Of a DNA stretch of 64,000 bases, positions 1 through 11,264 are shown piece after piece (the stretch's first letter is position 1; each line of letters begins with the position of its first letter). The translations under genes were made by a program, and so were the position numbers. The notes beneath the pieces were generated by a model, which saw only the letters and a program-made list of their open reading frames with translations, ran no database searches and was not told where the DNA came from. Source of the stretch: Artemia franciscana (lineage: Eukaryota > Arthropoda > Branchiopoda > Anostraca > Artemiidae); assembly GCF_032884065.1 (NCBI RefSeq), contig NC_088865.1:50376489-50440488 (forward strand), given 5' to 3'.

Positions 1-86
1 AAAATCTTTCTTTGATTTTAAAAAACATTTTAAATGAAAACGCATAAGAATTCGGCTTAATAAATAGAGTATAAAATAAAGCTCAC

Positions 87-359
87 CTGTGCTTCCAAAC
101 TTTAATCTCCAGATCGCGCATGAAAAATGCAGGATCAAAAATCCGTCGGCAATCCTTCAATTCGTCGCAATCCAAGTTTCTACCAACAGTCACGATCCGG
201 TAGGGCAACGGGGAAGAAGCTAGGGGGTTCTGCTCCATCTCAAGGTTTGTCGCTTGACCTAAATCTCTTGACTTGTCTAGTTCTTCGGCGTACCGCATTA
301 TTAGGTATTTTGGATATTTGCATCTACCAAGCTCTAAATACTTTTTACAAAGGCGCTGT
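87..359 (-). CDS. Putative internal exon, degenerate CCCH-finger-like segment
   Basis: Open reading of about 90 codons on the minus strand. It ends at a consensus donor (CACAG|GTGAGC, rc) at position 87 and begins at a CATAG or ACAG acceptor near 359/355. Entry and exit are both phase 2 if the first acceptor is used, so the exon is symmetric. The residues LCKKYLELGRC have the Cx8C spacing that opens a CCCH zinc finger. The third Cys and the His of a C-x8-C-x5-C-x3-H motif are replaced by Leu and Tyr, so a zinc site is unlikely. The remainder (for example RIVTVGRNLDCDELKDC) is not recognised. No partner exon is visible; the upstream exon would lie to the right on the minus strand and the downstream one left of the window. 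The polypyrimidine tract before the acceptor is weak. It could be a pseudogene fragment or a chance ORF with a good donor. Confidence 0.45.
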
Positions 360-2326
360 CTATGTGTGGTAACACTTTTAAGATGCATACCTCACTTTGA
401 TTTAATTTTCCCCATGATTTCGGCTTTGTGTGCACAACTTTACTGAAGGCTCCTGGCTATTTCTCATTTCTAGGTTACTTCATTGCATTGAAATAATTTA
501 TGAAAATTTCAACCTCTATTAACAAGCAGCTGATTATACCAGCTTGTCATTTTAGTCTCTGGGGGATATTATCGGTGATCTGAAAAGATTCTTTCTGGCA
601 ACCGACTTGTAAAAATTTCAGGTAGCTGAAAATATTCTAGGGGGCTGTTAGAAAACAGGAAAATACATCAAAAAATGGTTCCAATCATCTTATAGATTAA
701 TGTCTTCTGCTCATGATAGTACCGATTTTGTTCCAAAAGCAATATCCTTCATAGAGTACACTTGTGAAAAAGACCTAGACATTTTCTAAGATTTCTAAGC
801 AATTAGAGGAAATAGAACAAAATCCTTTCAAACATTTTGTAGCATCTTCAAGAAGCTATGGCCTGATATTAAAAGCGGCATCTTCCGCCAATCAATACTT
901 GAGTACTTTTTAAATATAAATTTTCAATTTAACATGGGATTTTCGAGTTCCGTCAGTTCACTTAATCACCGCCTTAACAAATGGGTATTGACATCTGCAC
1001 TCAAATCCTTAAATAATAAATTTTTAACAGTCAGTGTCATTACAAAATTGTTTTTACACATTTTTATAAGGCTTTCTTTCGTGCAAAATCTGTTAAAGCA
1101 GCAGGAAGGGAAATGTGATAGAATTAAAGGAAATATAAGCAATATAAAACAAAAATTAATATACTTTTGTAAAAGAGGCCATTATTTGCATGCCACATTA
1201 GACTTTTAAAGTTTTCTGTTTTCCGTTGTCCCTTTTATTTGCTGCTGATATTACTGGGTTTTTGATTTCAAGGAAGTACCAAGTAGAAGTGTAAATAAAA
1301 AGTAGAAAATAGTAACCACCGTTAAAGTTCTTTTTCCTCTTTCGACCCGATTTTTTCGACCTAAATTCTTTATAACTTTACATACTACATTAAACTTGGA
1401 ATGTGATTAACCACAAAAAACCAAATGCTCGAGAAATCAAATATTTCAACTGTTTAATTCATTTTCAACTTCAATATCGCATACAATTTAAGAGGCTAAG
1501 CACTTCTGATTTGGAAGTTTATACAGCAAAAATAATATTTACTTTAAATCAGGCGAATTTAAACATTATCAGACAAGAAATCAAAAATAAAGTGGTACTA
1601 AAGTAGAAATCTGCTATGAATACTCATTGCAAAACTAGTCCTGAAACCTTGGACTGCATCTAAGCTGCGGTAATTCAAAATGGCTTATGTGCTACCAGAC
1701 CAAGTCCACGGGAAGTGATTATTCATCCCTCTTAATATCAGTCTAATATCTCTTTGTAGTTACATCATAGGGTAACTCTTCTAAAATTTCCAGTAGTTTC
1801 ATGCTTTATAATTATTTCCTCTAACCTTCAAATTACCCAGCTATTCTAGCTCAATCTCACAAAATAAAAAAAAAAAAATAAAAATGTGGAAACAAATACT
1901 GTAGGATATTATACCCCCTATATTTTGTCAATATTTAGGAATTTGGGTAGAATATTCCAAAATTCCTTATTTAATCATTGTTTTTATTTGTCTTACTTTC
2001 CCTCTTGGTTCCTCAATTTGGTATGTGGGATGAAGTTCCCACGAGAAAGAATTTTTCATGGGTGGGAAATTTTCCGGGAAGAATATCGACGGGAGGAGAA
2101 AATCTTTGGAGGGAGGATATTCCGCTTGGGGAATTTGCCGGATAGAAAAAACGCCTAGCACCATTAAGTGGAAACTTTCACGGCATGTCGAAAGGATTTT
2201 GAATTAACGAGAAGTGTACAAACTGCTTCTCAACTACTACTTGTACTGCTACCGCTACTAGACTACTATAAATAATGCCAGTGCTAAAGGTAGTGAGGTG
2301 ATACTTCCAGAGACCGCTGAGGTGGA
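360..2326. other. No gene recognised
   Basis: AT-rich sequence with only short unconvincing ORFs. An A-rich stretch lies near 1,861-1,886. From about 2,030 to 2,140 there is a purine-rich GGGAAATTTTCC-like patch that resembles similar patches near 20,020-20,130 and 35,640-36,380. I see no exon with credible splice sites. Confidence 0.6.
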
Positions 2327-3465
2327 TCAAACAGTTCGTGGTAACGAACTGTAGTAAGGAGCGACCCGGCTCAATAGTGACCGAAACTGTAGAAATTGGA
2401 ATTTCGATACCCATAGTTACATAAAAAATCACATTTTAATACTGATTTTAAATATAAAACTCATCAAGATTGGTCTTACCTATAAAAAGTTACGATCCTG
2501 AGAAAATTTGGCTTATTTTAGAAAATAGGAGGAAACACCCCTAAAAGTCTTATAATCTTAACAAAAAACACACCATCAGATTCAGCGTATCAGAGACCCT
2601 TATTGTAGAAGTTTCAAGCTCCTATCTACAAAAATGTGGAATTTCGCATTTTCTGCCAGATGACAAATCACGGATGCGTGTTTATTTGTTTTTTTTTTGT
2701 TTTTTTTTCCCAGGGTTGATCATATCGACCCAGTGGTCCTAGAATGTCGTGTTAGGGCTTATTCTAACGGAAATTAAAAGTTCTAGTGCCCTTTCTAAGT
2801 GACCGAAGAAATTGTAGGGCACCAAGGCCCCCTCCCACGCTCATTTTTCCCCAAAGTCACCAGATCGAAATTCTGATATTTTATTCACCATAGTCGAATT
2901 GTCTTTGTAACTTAATAACGATGCCTTTGGGGACGACTTACTCCCCCGCAATCCCCGTCGGAGGGGTTGCAAGTTACACACTTTGACCTGTGTTTACATA
3001 TAGTAATGGTTACTGGTAAGTTTACGGACGTTTTCAGGGGGATTTTTTGGTTGGGGGGCAGAGTTGAGGTAGGGGGGGCAGAGTTGAGGTAGGGGGGTAC
3101 GGGAGAGGATCTTTCCATGGAAAAACCTCTCATGGGGGAAGAGACTTTCAATGAAGGGGGCGCAGGATTTTCTAGCATTATATAAAAAAAACAACGAAAA
3201 AACAAATATGAAAAGTTTTTTCTACTGAAAGTGAGGAGCAGCATTAAAACTTAAAACGAGCAGACATTATTGCACATATGAGGGGTTTACCTCCTCGTAA
3301 TACCTCGCTCTTTACGCTAAAGTATTTTTAGTAATTTCAACCAATTATTCTACGGCCTTTGTAATTCAAGGTTCATTCTTATGGAATAGGGGCAAAATTT
3401 AAGCTTTAGTGTCAAGAGCGAGGTATCGACGAGGGGTGAACCCCCTCATATACGCAATAAAAACG
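2327..3465 (+). mobile_element. Hairpin element copy 1 (3'-truncated)
   Basis: Begins A|TCAAACAG followed by the terminal hairpin CAGTTCGTGGTAACGAACTG, the family's 5' signature. It contains the conserved body: a T-tract near 2,685-2,710, the block around 2,760-2,880, and the first internal hairpin half near 3,225-3,465. It breaks off after ATACGCAATAAAAAC, so the giant 3' hairpin is missing. The segment 2,946-3,465 is almost identical to 59,001-59,485. A 20-bp unit is tandemly duplicated at 3,058-3,097 in this copy only. There is no protein-coding capacity. Confidence 0.85.
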
Positions 3466-3789
3466 AGTTTAGTTTGCATACTCTCTAAAATATGGGTGCA
3501 TATGTTGAAAGTTTTTATATTGAGAGATATTACTTATATTCCCTTTGTTCAAATAGGGATACCCAAGGTTGCGGAAAAGAAATGTAACATGAAGTTTAAT
3601 TTATTTCAAAGAACTAGATTTATCAAATTTCAGATAAATGCAGGACAAAATATGTGATGCAGGTAGTGCTTTTCTTCTTTTTTCGTTTTAGCGTTGACTT
3701 GATGACATCCCTTATAGACTTCCCTTATAGACTAAAAACTTTAATTTTCAGTGAGCAAATGTTTGATTATTTGCAATGAGCTTTCAGTA
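3466..3789. other. No gene recognised
   Basis: AT-rich sequence between two hairpin elements. Short ORFs only; no splice-bounded exon or known repeat is recognised. Confidence 0.5.
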
Positions 3790-5406
3790 TCAAACAGTTC
3801 GTGGTAACGAACTGTAGGAAGGAGCAACCCGGCTCAATAGTAACCAAAACTCTAAAAAATTGAATTTTGATGCCAATAGCTACATCAAGAGAATCGCATT
3901 TTAATGCTGATTTCAAATATATAAGTTTCATCAAGTTTAGTCTTGCCCATCAAAAGTTATGAGCCTGAGAAAATTTGCCTTATTTTAGAAAATAGGGGAA
4001 AACATCCCCTAAAGGTCATAAAATCTTCACGAAAATTACACCGTCAGATTCAGCGTATTAGAGAACCCTACTGTAGAAGTTTCAAGCTCCTATCTACAGA
4101 AATGTGGAATTTTGTATTTTTTGCCAGAAGGCAGATCACGGATGCGTGTTTTTTTTTTTTTTTTTTTTTTTTTTTTTCAGGGGTGATCGTATCGACCCAG
4201 TTGTCCTAGAATGTTGCGAGAGGGCTCATTCTAACGGAAATGAAAGGTTCTAGTTCCCTTTTTAAGTGACCAAAAATTCTGAGATAGCCATTTTATTCAG
4301 CGTAGTCGAAAAACCTTATAACTATGTCTTTGGGGACGACTTACTCCCCCACAGTCCCTGTGGGAGGGACTACAAGTTACAAACTTTGACATGTCCTTAA
4401 ATACATTAATGGTTATTGGGAAGTGTACAGGCGTTTTCAGGAGGATTTTTTGGTTGGGGAGGGGTTGAGAAGAAGGGAATATGCTGGGGGAGCTTTCCAT
4501 CGAGGAATTTGTCATGGGGGAAGAAAATTTCCATGAAGGGAGCGCAGGATTTACTAGCATTACTTAAAAAAAAACAATGAAAAAGTAAATATGAAAAAGT
4601 TTTTTTTCAGCTGGAAGTAAGGAGCAGCATTAAAACTTAAAACGAACAGAAATTATTACCCATATGAGGGGCTCACCTCCTCCTAATACCTCGCTCTTTA
4701 CGCTAATGTATTTTTTATAATGTCAACTATTTATTCTACGGCTTTTGTGATTCAGGGGTCATTCTTAATGAATTGGGACAAAATTATATCTTTCACTAAT
4801 GAAAAGATTCGTAGAAAATTGAAAGCTCTAGTTGACTTTTTAATTAACCAAAAAATTGAAGGGCAACTAGGGCTCCTCCCCCACTCTTTTTTTTTCAAAA
4901 TCATTCGATCAAAATTATGAGAAAGCCATTTAGCCAAAAAAAGTATATGCAAATTTCGTTTTAATTATTCCCCTGCGGACAGCCAAAATCAAAACATGCA
5001 TTGATTCAAAAACGTTCAGAAATTCAATAAAGGTTGAATGAATGAATGAATGAAAATAAAGGTTGAATGATATGAAATATAAGGTTGAATGAATGAAAAG
5101 AAAAAGATCGATTCTACTGTTAAATAAAAAAAAATTCAACTGAAAGTAAGGAGCGACATTAAAACTTAAAACGAGCAGAAATTGCTTCGTATATGAAAGG
5201 GGCTGCTTCCTCATCAACGCCCCTCTCTTTACGCTAAAGTTTTTTACTGTTTTAAAAAGAAGAGTTGAGAGAAAGAGTCAAACTTTAGCGTAAAGAGCGG
5301 GGCGTTGATGAGGAAGCAGCCCCTTTCATATACGAAGTAATTTCTGTTCGTTTTTATGTCGTTCCTTACTTTCAGTTGAAAAAACTTGTTTTTTTTTTTT
5401 ATTTAA
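3790..5406 (+). mobile_element. Hairpin element copy 2 (both ends present)
   Basis: Starts A|TCAAACAG with the terminal hairpin and ends with the giant hairpin and ATTTAA at 5,406, giving 1,617 bp. A long T-tract lies at 4,149-4,177. It is non-coding. The inner hairpin arm is preceded by TGAA-rich repeats and an inverted copy of the right-hand flank, described separately. The second half of the first internal hairpin is missing. Confidence 0.85.
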
Positions 5407-5445
5407 CAGTAGAATCGATCTTTTTCTTTTCATTCATTCAACCTT
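5081..5445. repeat. Giant hairpin of copy 2, extended into flanking DNA
   Basis: Core arms run about 5,141-5,240 and 5,281-5,399: GTAAGGAGCGAC through to CTTTACGCTAAAG, mirrored in the second arm. The inverted repeat does not stop at the element end. Positions 5,081-5,119 are a perfect 39-nt reverse complement of 5,407-5,445, which lies outside the element's 3' end (ATTTAA at 5,406). The left arm therefore contains an inverted copy of the right-hand flank. Confidence 0.85.
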
Positions 5446-5874
5446 GAACTTTAATTAGGCGATGACTTCAAGAAGAAGAAAACTATTCAGTTAAGAAGAT
5501 AATATCATTTGATATAAAAGAAAGAACTTCCGTTGTAATACTTGATTTCATATCTATCGCTTTTCCCTTCTTATCAAAAACGATGCCATGTATGTGAAAT
5601 TAGGAGTTGCCTTGTCATTTTTTGTTGTTAAAGAGTTCTTTCTTTTGGGAGTCTACGATTGTGGAAGTTTGATAAAGGTACTGCTCTACTTAGATTGGTT
5701 CACAATTACAAAAAAAGGTAGATATAGTTCCCGTGCATGAAAATTTAAACTAAAAGTACTGACAAAACAAGAAATATTTTAAATAGGTAAGTTTTTTACC
5801 TAGGTAAATCATGCTACGTATTTTAAGCAGGTAAGGAAAACCAATATTTTGTTTTTGTGATAATTGACACTTAC
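5446..5874. other. Unassigned, probable intron or intergenic DNA
   Basis: AT-rich sequence downstream (minus strand) of the last visible EGF exon. No exon, tRNA or repeat is recognised. Confidence 0.5.
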
Positions 5875-6035
5875 TTATGCATCCTTTGTAAACACCTTCA
5901 AAATCCGAGGAACAAGCGCATGTGTAATAGCCGTCTTCGTTAGAACAAGAAGCTTTTTCGTCCTGGAGACTACATTTATCAGTGGCCTCTGCGCATTCAT
6001 CAAGATCTTGACAGATTCCATTGATATCCTTAAAC
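5875..6035 (-). CDS. Calcium-binding EGF-like exon (SEA/EGF protein)
   Basis: Minus-strand exon between acceptor TACTACAG|G at 6,035 and donor ATAA|GTAAGTG at 5,875 (161 nt, phase 2 in, phase 1 out). The translation contains CQDLDECAEATDKC, then C(SNEDGYYT)C, A, C(SSDFEGVYKG)C. This is a cbEGF domain with the DxDEC calcium-binding opening and all expected cysteines. Such domains act in secreted or membrane-anchored extracellular proteins. It is the most 3' exon visible of the locus. Its phase-2 entry does not fit the phase-1 exit of the exon at 7,693-7,844, so either an exon is missing between them or the locus has decayed. The domain call is strong; membership of one transcript with the upstream exons is inferred. 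Confidence 0.8.
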
Positions 6036-7692
6036 CTGTAGTAAAGAATGCGTTGTCATGCAAAATAAAGTTGAAGAATAAGAATTAGGGTTCTATTTTT
6101 CGGTACTTGTGTGTTGTTCAGAACACGCTCAATATGTGAAGTTATTTTCTGCATTGGTGCAAGGTTCTATGGCTGTAGCCTTTATATCTGAAAACAAAAA
6201 TGGATTTCAGAAGAAGTAATAAAATTCGAATGACAAAGAAAAGAAAAAATTCTTTATTTTCAATACTGAAAGGCTAAAACCTGACTAGTTTATCGTATAA
6301 TATATTGTTTACGTTTAAATGAACATTATATTTCATTGCTATTTTTTTACTTTTACACTAAGAAAAATTAGTTGCATCGCAAAATTAACATTTGGGAATA
6401 TCCATTGTTATTTGCTCAGTTTTTATTATTGAAAAATTCAATTTAAAGTTTAAAAAAGTTCAAACTATCCCGTCGGTAATAGAAGGCAGGTAAATAGTAA
6501 AATAAATAAACAGATTAGGAAAAAGACAAATCTTGAAATAATTCGAAAAAAGATAGTAGAATTGTATCAGTTAAAAAACATGACAATTACAGTCAATTCA
6601 TGAAAAATACCAAGTATTTTTTTTAAACCATAATTTGTAAATGACTCTCTAAACCATTTTTGTTTAACCCATTTTTTAACCATTTTTTCTCTTAAAAATT
6701 TGGCTCAATTGTTTTAAACGTCTTTCTATAATTCCTCATTTTACAATTCTCCGAAGTGCAGTAAACCCTTTTCAACACTACTCCCCTTTGTTAACTTAAC
6801 TTATGTTTGTTAAAAAAAATAAAACTTTTGAAATCGGGAAAGAAAAACAAACAATCTTCAGAATAAATCAATTGTTAGTAGTTATTTCATTCTGAAAAGA
6901 CTAGAGTTTTGAATTGTCGCATAAAACTGGAGGTTATGACTTCCCCTGGAATCTAAATATATTATTTTCTTACCCAAAATAACAAATAGCCAAAAAATGT
7001 AAGAAAAAACCTGATTGTAAAGTAAAGAGTAAGACAAAATAAATATTTTAACAAAGACATATCTTGAAATAATTATAACAAACATAATGTATTTTTATCG
7101 GTTAAAATATGGGGCAATTAGAGTCAATATATAAAAGTGATAGGGATTTTTTTAAGAAGCATAATTTTTGGATGACCGTCTCTAAGCATTTTTGCCAATC
7201 CTAGTAAATCCAAAAGCGGCTGGATATGCTCTATTTTCTTAAACTAATTCTAGTGTTAACCATTTCGATATCCATCGAACTCCAATAAATCCACTTCCAA
7301 AACCCCTTTGTTGATTTATGTTGAAAAAAAAGGTAAAACTTTTCCAATTTAAAAAAAATAGAAATGGGAGAAAAAGGGAACAATTTTGTATCTATTAACC
7401 TGAAAAAAGCCATATAAAAAAGTTGATTTTACTTCAAGTTAATATACAAAAAAAATTTATAAAATTAAAATAAAATCATCAGAATAAGTTAATTTCTAGT
7501 ATTATTTGTTCTGAGCACACTAAGTTTTTGATATATTTCATGAAACAAAAGATTAAAACCTCCACTAGGACCCAAAGATACTATATTTCTACCTAAAATA
7601 AGTAATTACCAAAAAAAACAAATATTATGATTTTGTTTTTTTCATTCTAAAAAAACCTTTTTCAATTTTTTTAGAGAAACAATAAGTCTTAC
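6036..7692 (-). repeat. Intron with old internal duplications
   Basis: Intronic sequence of the SEA/EGF locus. Segments near 6,520-6,660 and 7,045-7,190 are diverged direct repeats (both carry ATCTTGAAATAATT, then CAATTA-GTCAAT). A second pair, about 6,860-7,000 and 7,490-7,640, shares AGAATAA...TTCTGA and AAAACTGGAGG/AAAACCTCCAC-type tracts. The duplicated blocks suggest the intron once contained tandem exon units. No coding exon with usable phases is seen here. Confidence 0.45.
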
Positions 7693-7844
7693 CAATGCAT
7701 CCACCAATGTATGGAAGAAAACCTAGAGGACAAATACACTCAAAATATCCAGGCTGATTGATGCAGGAGGCAGATTCTGTTCCACAGGCATTTGAGTCTT
7801 ATCATTCATCAATGTCCAAACAAACTCCCTCTTTAGCAACAAAT
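7693..7844 (-). pseudogene. EGF-like exon broken by two consecutive stop codons
   Basis: Bounded by acceptor TTTATTCAAG|A at 7,844 and donor ATTG|GTAAGA at 7,693 (152 nt, phase 2 in, phase 1 out). The frame reads VCLDIDE, then TGA TAA (7,804-7,799), then DSNACGTESASCINQPGYF and the CxC end of a cbEGF domain. The first stop sits exactly where the second cysteine of the DIDEC signature should be. The remaining cysteine pattern and both splice sites are intact. The entry phase matches the exit of the exon at 8,361-8,665 (CSKG|F), so this was once a real downstream exon. A double nonsense is unlikely to be one base-call error. The exon is either decayed or skipped. Confidence 0.8.
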
Positions 7845-8360
7845 CTTGAATAAAAAAGAAAATCAATGTTAATTGAAAAATAAATACAACAAATTACAAA
7901 ATGATATTTAGCTTGCTAGAATGGCTTTGATTTTAAGATTTAATAGTTTTACACACTTTTTAATATGAGATTGAATTTCAAATTTAACATTTCTACCTTA
8001 AAAACTAAACTAGCTGACATGGCAAGGTTTTTTTTTTATTAAATATAAAACTATGGATTAAGCATAAGCTTGCCCTCAAGACGATATAGGAACTGAACAT
8101 TATAGTTAAATATTTCTGGAAAACCTATAAAACTATTTCTGAGGAATCAAATTAATAACTCGGTTCCCTGGTATAAAGCATATCAATTCAATTTTCGTAA
8201 AAATGTATTTGTAGTGCTATACCAACGTTTAAATCCTTCTAAATCACAATAAAAGCTCAATTTAGGACTTTTTTTATTAGTTAATCAAACTAAACATTAT
8301 ATTTCTTAGGTTCAGGTAAGTATATAAGAAGATTTATACTACATTTAGAAGTTAACTTAC

Positions 8361-8665
8361 CCCTTGCTGCAAGCACATTTCAAAACTGAGTCTGAACAGA
8401 AAGCAAATTCATCCCCTCCAGACTGACATTTGGAAGTATCACAAGGTGGGGAGACTAATTCGAAATTTAGGGTGCTCAAGTCAAACTGCAGAAGTTGTAA
8501 TCCTGGTATGACTAAAACCTTTTGACCACCAAGGACTGATAATGCAATTTGAAGATTATCTTCAACAGAAAGTGATATGTCGCTTAGGATTCTCAGCTCC
8601 AGTTGCACACGTGAATTCAATTTCATAATAGATATTGAAAATTGTTCGTAATCAAAACTTCTTAC
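8361..8665 (-). CDS. SEA domain C-terminal half plus start of EGF domain
   Basis: Exon from acceptor CATTTACAG|GTA at 8,665 to donor AAGG|GTAAG at 8,361-8,360 (305 nt, phase 0 in, phase 2 out). The first ~60 residues (from VRSFDYEQFSISIMK) have the alternating beta pattern of the second half of a SEA domain. They are followed by a linker and C(DTSK)C(QSGGDEFAF)C(SDSVLK)C, A, C, SKG, which opens an EGF domain completed by the next exon. SEA domains are extracellular modules of membrane and secreted glycoproteins, often autoproteolysed. The exon itself has no stops. The acceptor also reads as a perfect donor (CAG|GTAAGA), which could confuse gene finders. The phase joins correctly to the exon at 9,435-9,559. 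Confidence 0.72.
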
Positions 8666-9250
8666 CTGTAAATGGAACAAAGGGGTATGAACAAAAAGTC
8701 TCTAAATGAATTTACTTTTATTTTATTGCTAAGCAATTTAATCTCAATAAATAGTAGAGATTTTTTTTTCTTTTACAGTTTATTAGTGTTTCTGGTATTC
8801 ATTGGCTGAAAGACTGTACAAGAAAATGAATATTAACAAAAATAAAGGGGAAATTTAATGATTTTTATTTTGTATTTATATTCATATTTTACTACTTTTT
8901 TTTCGTGATATAATATCCTTTCTTATATTTTTATGTTCTTTTACGTCTTTTGAAAATAAACTTTAGATCCTGTCTTATAGCCCCCTGATTTATCAAATCA
9001 AATCATTTTTAACTTGAACTTGCCTTCTTATTGACATCCGAGAGAAGACACGTATTAAGGTCAATATTTATATAAATCACGTGCTCTGATTTTCAAATTT
9101 CGTACTTTTCTGAAATTAGGTGCGTGTATTTGGCTTCTTTGTAAAGAGGAAAAATTAAAGACGCTTTAACGATTTTTTTGTGAATAAAAATGAGAGAAAA
9201 GAAAATGAAAAGAAAAGAGAGAGAAAGAGACTGAGGAGGGGGGGGGGTGG

Positions 9251-9301
<51 letters not shown>

Positions 9302-9434
9302 GAAAGGGAAGGAGAGTGGAAAAAACAAGTTTTTTTTTAAGCAGGACTATTAAACGGTAGTTGTCTTCCTTCGGTTTTGGATAAACTTTTTTTGTTTTAA
9401 TGAGTATAAAATTGACTTTTAAGCAAATACTTAC
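8666..9434 (-). repeat. Intron with purine-rich (GA)n microsatellite
   Basis: Intron between two SEA-half exons. It holds a purine-rich tract from about 9,190 to 9,320 with an uninterrupted GA-type microsatellite at about 9,259-9,298. Nothing else is recognised. Confidence 0.7.
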
Positions 9435-9559
9435 AGCTAAATTTATTGCAGTAATTAGGGTAATTTATTTTGCAGATGTGGGGTTATCGTAGTCAGAGAT
9501 CCATTGATTATTCAGTTGAATTGAAACTTTCTGCTCAACAAATCGAGATAGAGAAGGAT
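9435..9559 (-). pseudogene. SEA domain N-terminal half with in-frame stop
   Basis: Too short for usual ORF lists. The acceptor TTTCTTTTCTTAG|AT is at 9,559 and the donor TTAGCT|GTAAGT at 9,435 (125 nt, phase 1 in, phase 0 out). It reads PSLSRFVEQKVSIQLNNQW, ISDYDNPTSAK, then TAA (9,467-9,465), then ITLITAINLA. The DYxxPTSxxY-like pattern is the N-terminal part of a SEA domain, and the stop lies where an aromatic residue (TAC/TAT) is expected. Phases fit both neighbours: phase 1 from the EGF exon at 10,889-11,026, and phase 0 into 8,361-8,665. The SEA assignment is by pattern, not search. The nonsense codon argues that the locus, or at least this module, is no longer translated. Confidence 0.68.
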
Positions 9560-10888
9560 CTAAGAAAAGAAACTAATGTAAATTATCGTTCGCAATTAAC
9601 AAATAAAATAGAGGTCCTGCATACACACTCATAACTTATCTTTTTAATACATACTAGTCACAATCTTTTTTTATGAGAAATTTATGATCCTACGGTTATA
9701 ATAGAGTTTTTCAAAACAGTGTGATCTAAAAGCAGTTAGAAGGAAAACAATAAAATCTACTTTCGTTATATATTTTCCATTTTATCTTCTATATTTATGT
9801 ATTCTTATTAGCACAGTTATTACACTATAATTATACTTTCTTAAGATACCTTGCACAACAAGGGCTCACATATATACATACACAAACACAAAAATGCTGC
9901 CAGGGAGACACAAAAGTCGATTCCCCATTATTTGATAGCTGCTGCTGCCCCAACAGGAATCCCTAAAACCCATAAACTATGGTAATTTTCCCTTTTCATT
10001 GAGAGTGAATATTCTTACGGAACATTGTTATGAGGATGAGAAAGATTTTCTTTCTTTTACACTGCGTTGAGACTAGATGATTTTATTTCTTAGTATTTGG
10101 TTTAAATAATGGCATTTTTCGTTTAAAAGATATCAAAAACAATATAAAAATAGCATCCCTGATGTTCTGTTGGTGTATTTGTTTCTTTTTTTATCCTAAA
10201 TGAGGGGACTTACTATGAAGCATTGAAAATTATCCCAAAATATTTTTGAAGTTGTTGAATGGGACGGTGTTAACGACAGTTTAGAAAATCGAGTGATCAG
10301 AGAGTTACTTTTAATACTATATGAATGGAAAACAAATAAAATTGTAGATACACTATTTAAAGGTTACAATTTTTCAAAGGAAGACAAAATACGGATGGAG
10401 AAAGTCAAATATTAGTTATTGATTGTTTGTAGTCTAAATTGTAATTCAAACTTTGATTTTACCTATTGTACGTTGTTTTACATTCCAAAGAATAGAATAC
10501 TGTAAATTTCCCCGAAGCTGAATTAATTTCTTTGTCTTCGGCTATTCTTATCGTTTTCAATGTAACTATGACTATCGCGTGATTAGAGGTTTGAAACCTA
10601 TATAACATAGCGTCAATCGAGAGTTTTCTTGTCGAAGAACATGAACAACCTTTTGATACAAGGCTAAAAGCATTAATAGGATACAGATGACGTCCAAAAA
10701 CTTTTCTAAGTTTTTGGTTTCTCCAATTTATATATTTGAAAATAATTTACACAATTCCAAATTAACACCAGACAAATACTGAATTATTGTTGAAACAAAT
10801 GAGAGATGATGTTAATAAATATTTTCAAGTTATCAAATATGACTATAGTGCAAAAAATTTCCTAATGATAACAATTAAAAGTTATTAC

Positions 10889-11026
10889 CAAGTTTGCAAC
10901 TTCCTTCGATCAAGGTTTGTGGGAAAGGACAGGTACATTGGAATCCAACTTCACTGGCTATCACTGTACAACTTTGTCCCGGTAGACAAGCATCATCAGT
11001 ACAAAGGCTTGCAACGATTTGTACGA
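10889..11026 (-). CDS. EGF-like exon (SEA/EGF protein)
   Basis: Exon of 138 nt between acceptor GTTTTTTAG|TC at 11,026 and donor CTTG|GTAATA at 10,889, symmetric phase 1-1. The six cysteines are in EGF order: C(TDDA)C(LPGQS)C(TVIASEVGFQ)C, T, C(PFPQTLIEGS)C. No calcium-binding signature is seen. The phase-1 entry fits the SEA exon at 12,231-12,448, and the exit fits the exon at 9,435-9,559. A near-identical second copy with intact splice sites is at 16,711-16,848. Being symmetric, the exon can be duplicated or skipped without changing frame. Confidence 0.8.
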
Positions 11027-11264
11027 CTAAAAAACCACGAATTAAAATACATTCGAATAACATCTATTGCAAGTTGAATTATATTGGTTATTATATTACG
11101 GGTTAAACAGACAAGAAATGTGTTACAACATTTTTACCGATTTACTACTTTTTGATATAAAATATTTGCATCATATGCAATAAGAAGTACAAGAATGTAA
11201 GAGCATAAAAGACTGTGTATGTAAGAGTGTGCAAAAAAAATGGTAAAGTATATGTTAGGTAAGA

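Noticed and set aside
2912-3244. ORFs in the hairpin elements that recur in many copies (e.g. starting MLLLTFSRKNFSYLFF, MPFLSDQKNWRAPRPPP)
   Set aside because: They recur because the element recurs. Lengths and frames change between copies and there is no codon-level conservation, so the element is considered non-coding.
5864-6063. ORFs in the wrong frame or on the opposite strand over the EGF exon
   Set aside because: The cysteine-rich frame with matching splice sites is the real one; the longer ORFs are shadows.
7693-7844. Selenocysteine or alternative genetic code explaining TGA at a cysteine position
   Set aside because: The very next codon is TAA, and the neighbouring SEA exon has another TAA. 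Decay is the simpler explanation, and no SECIS-like structure was seen.
10787-11106. Plus-strand ORFs over the EGF exon and its duplicate at 16,716-16,928
   Set aside because: Antisense shadows of the minus-strand EGF exon.
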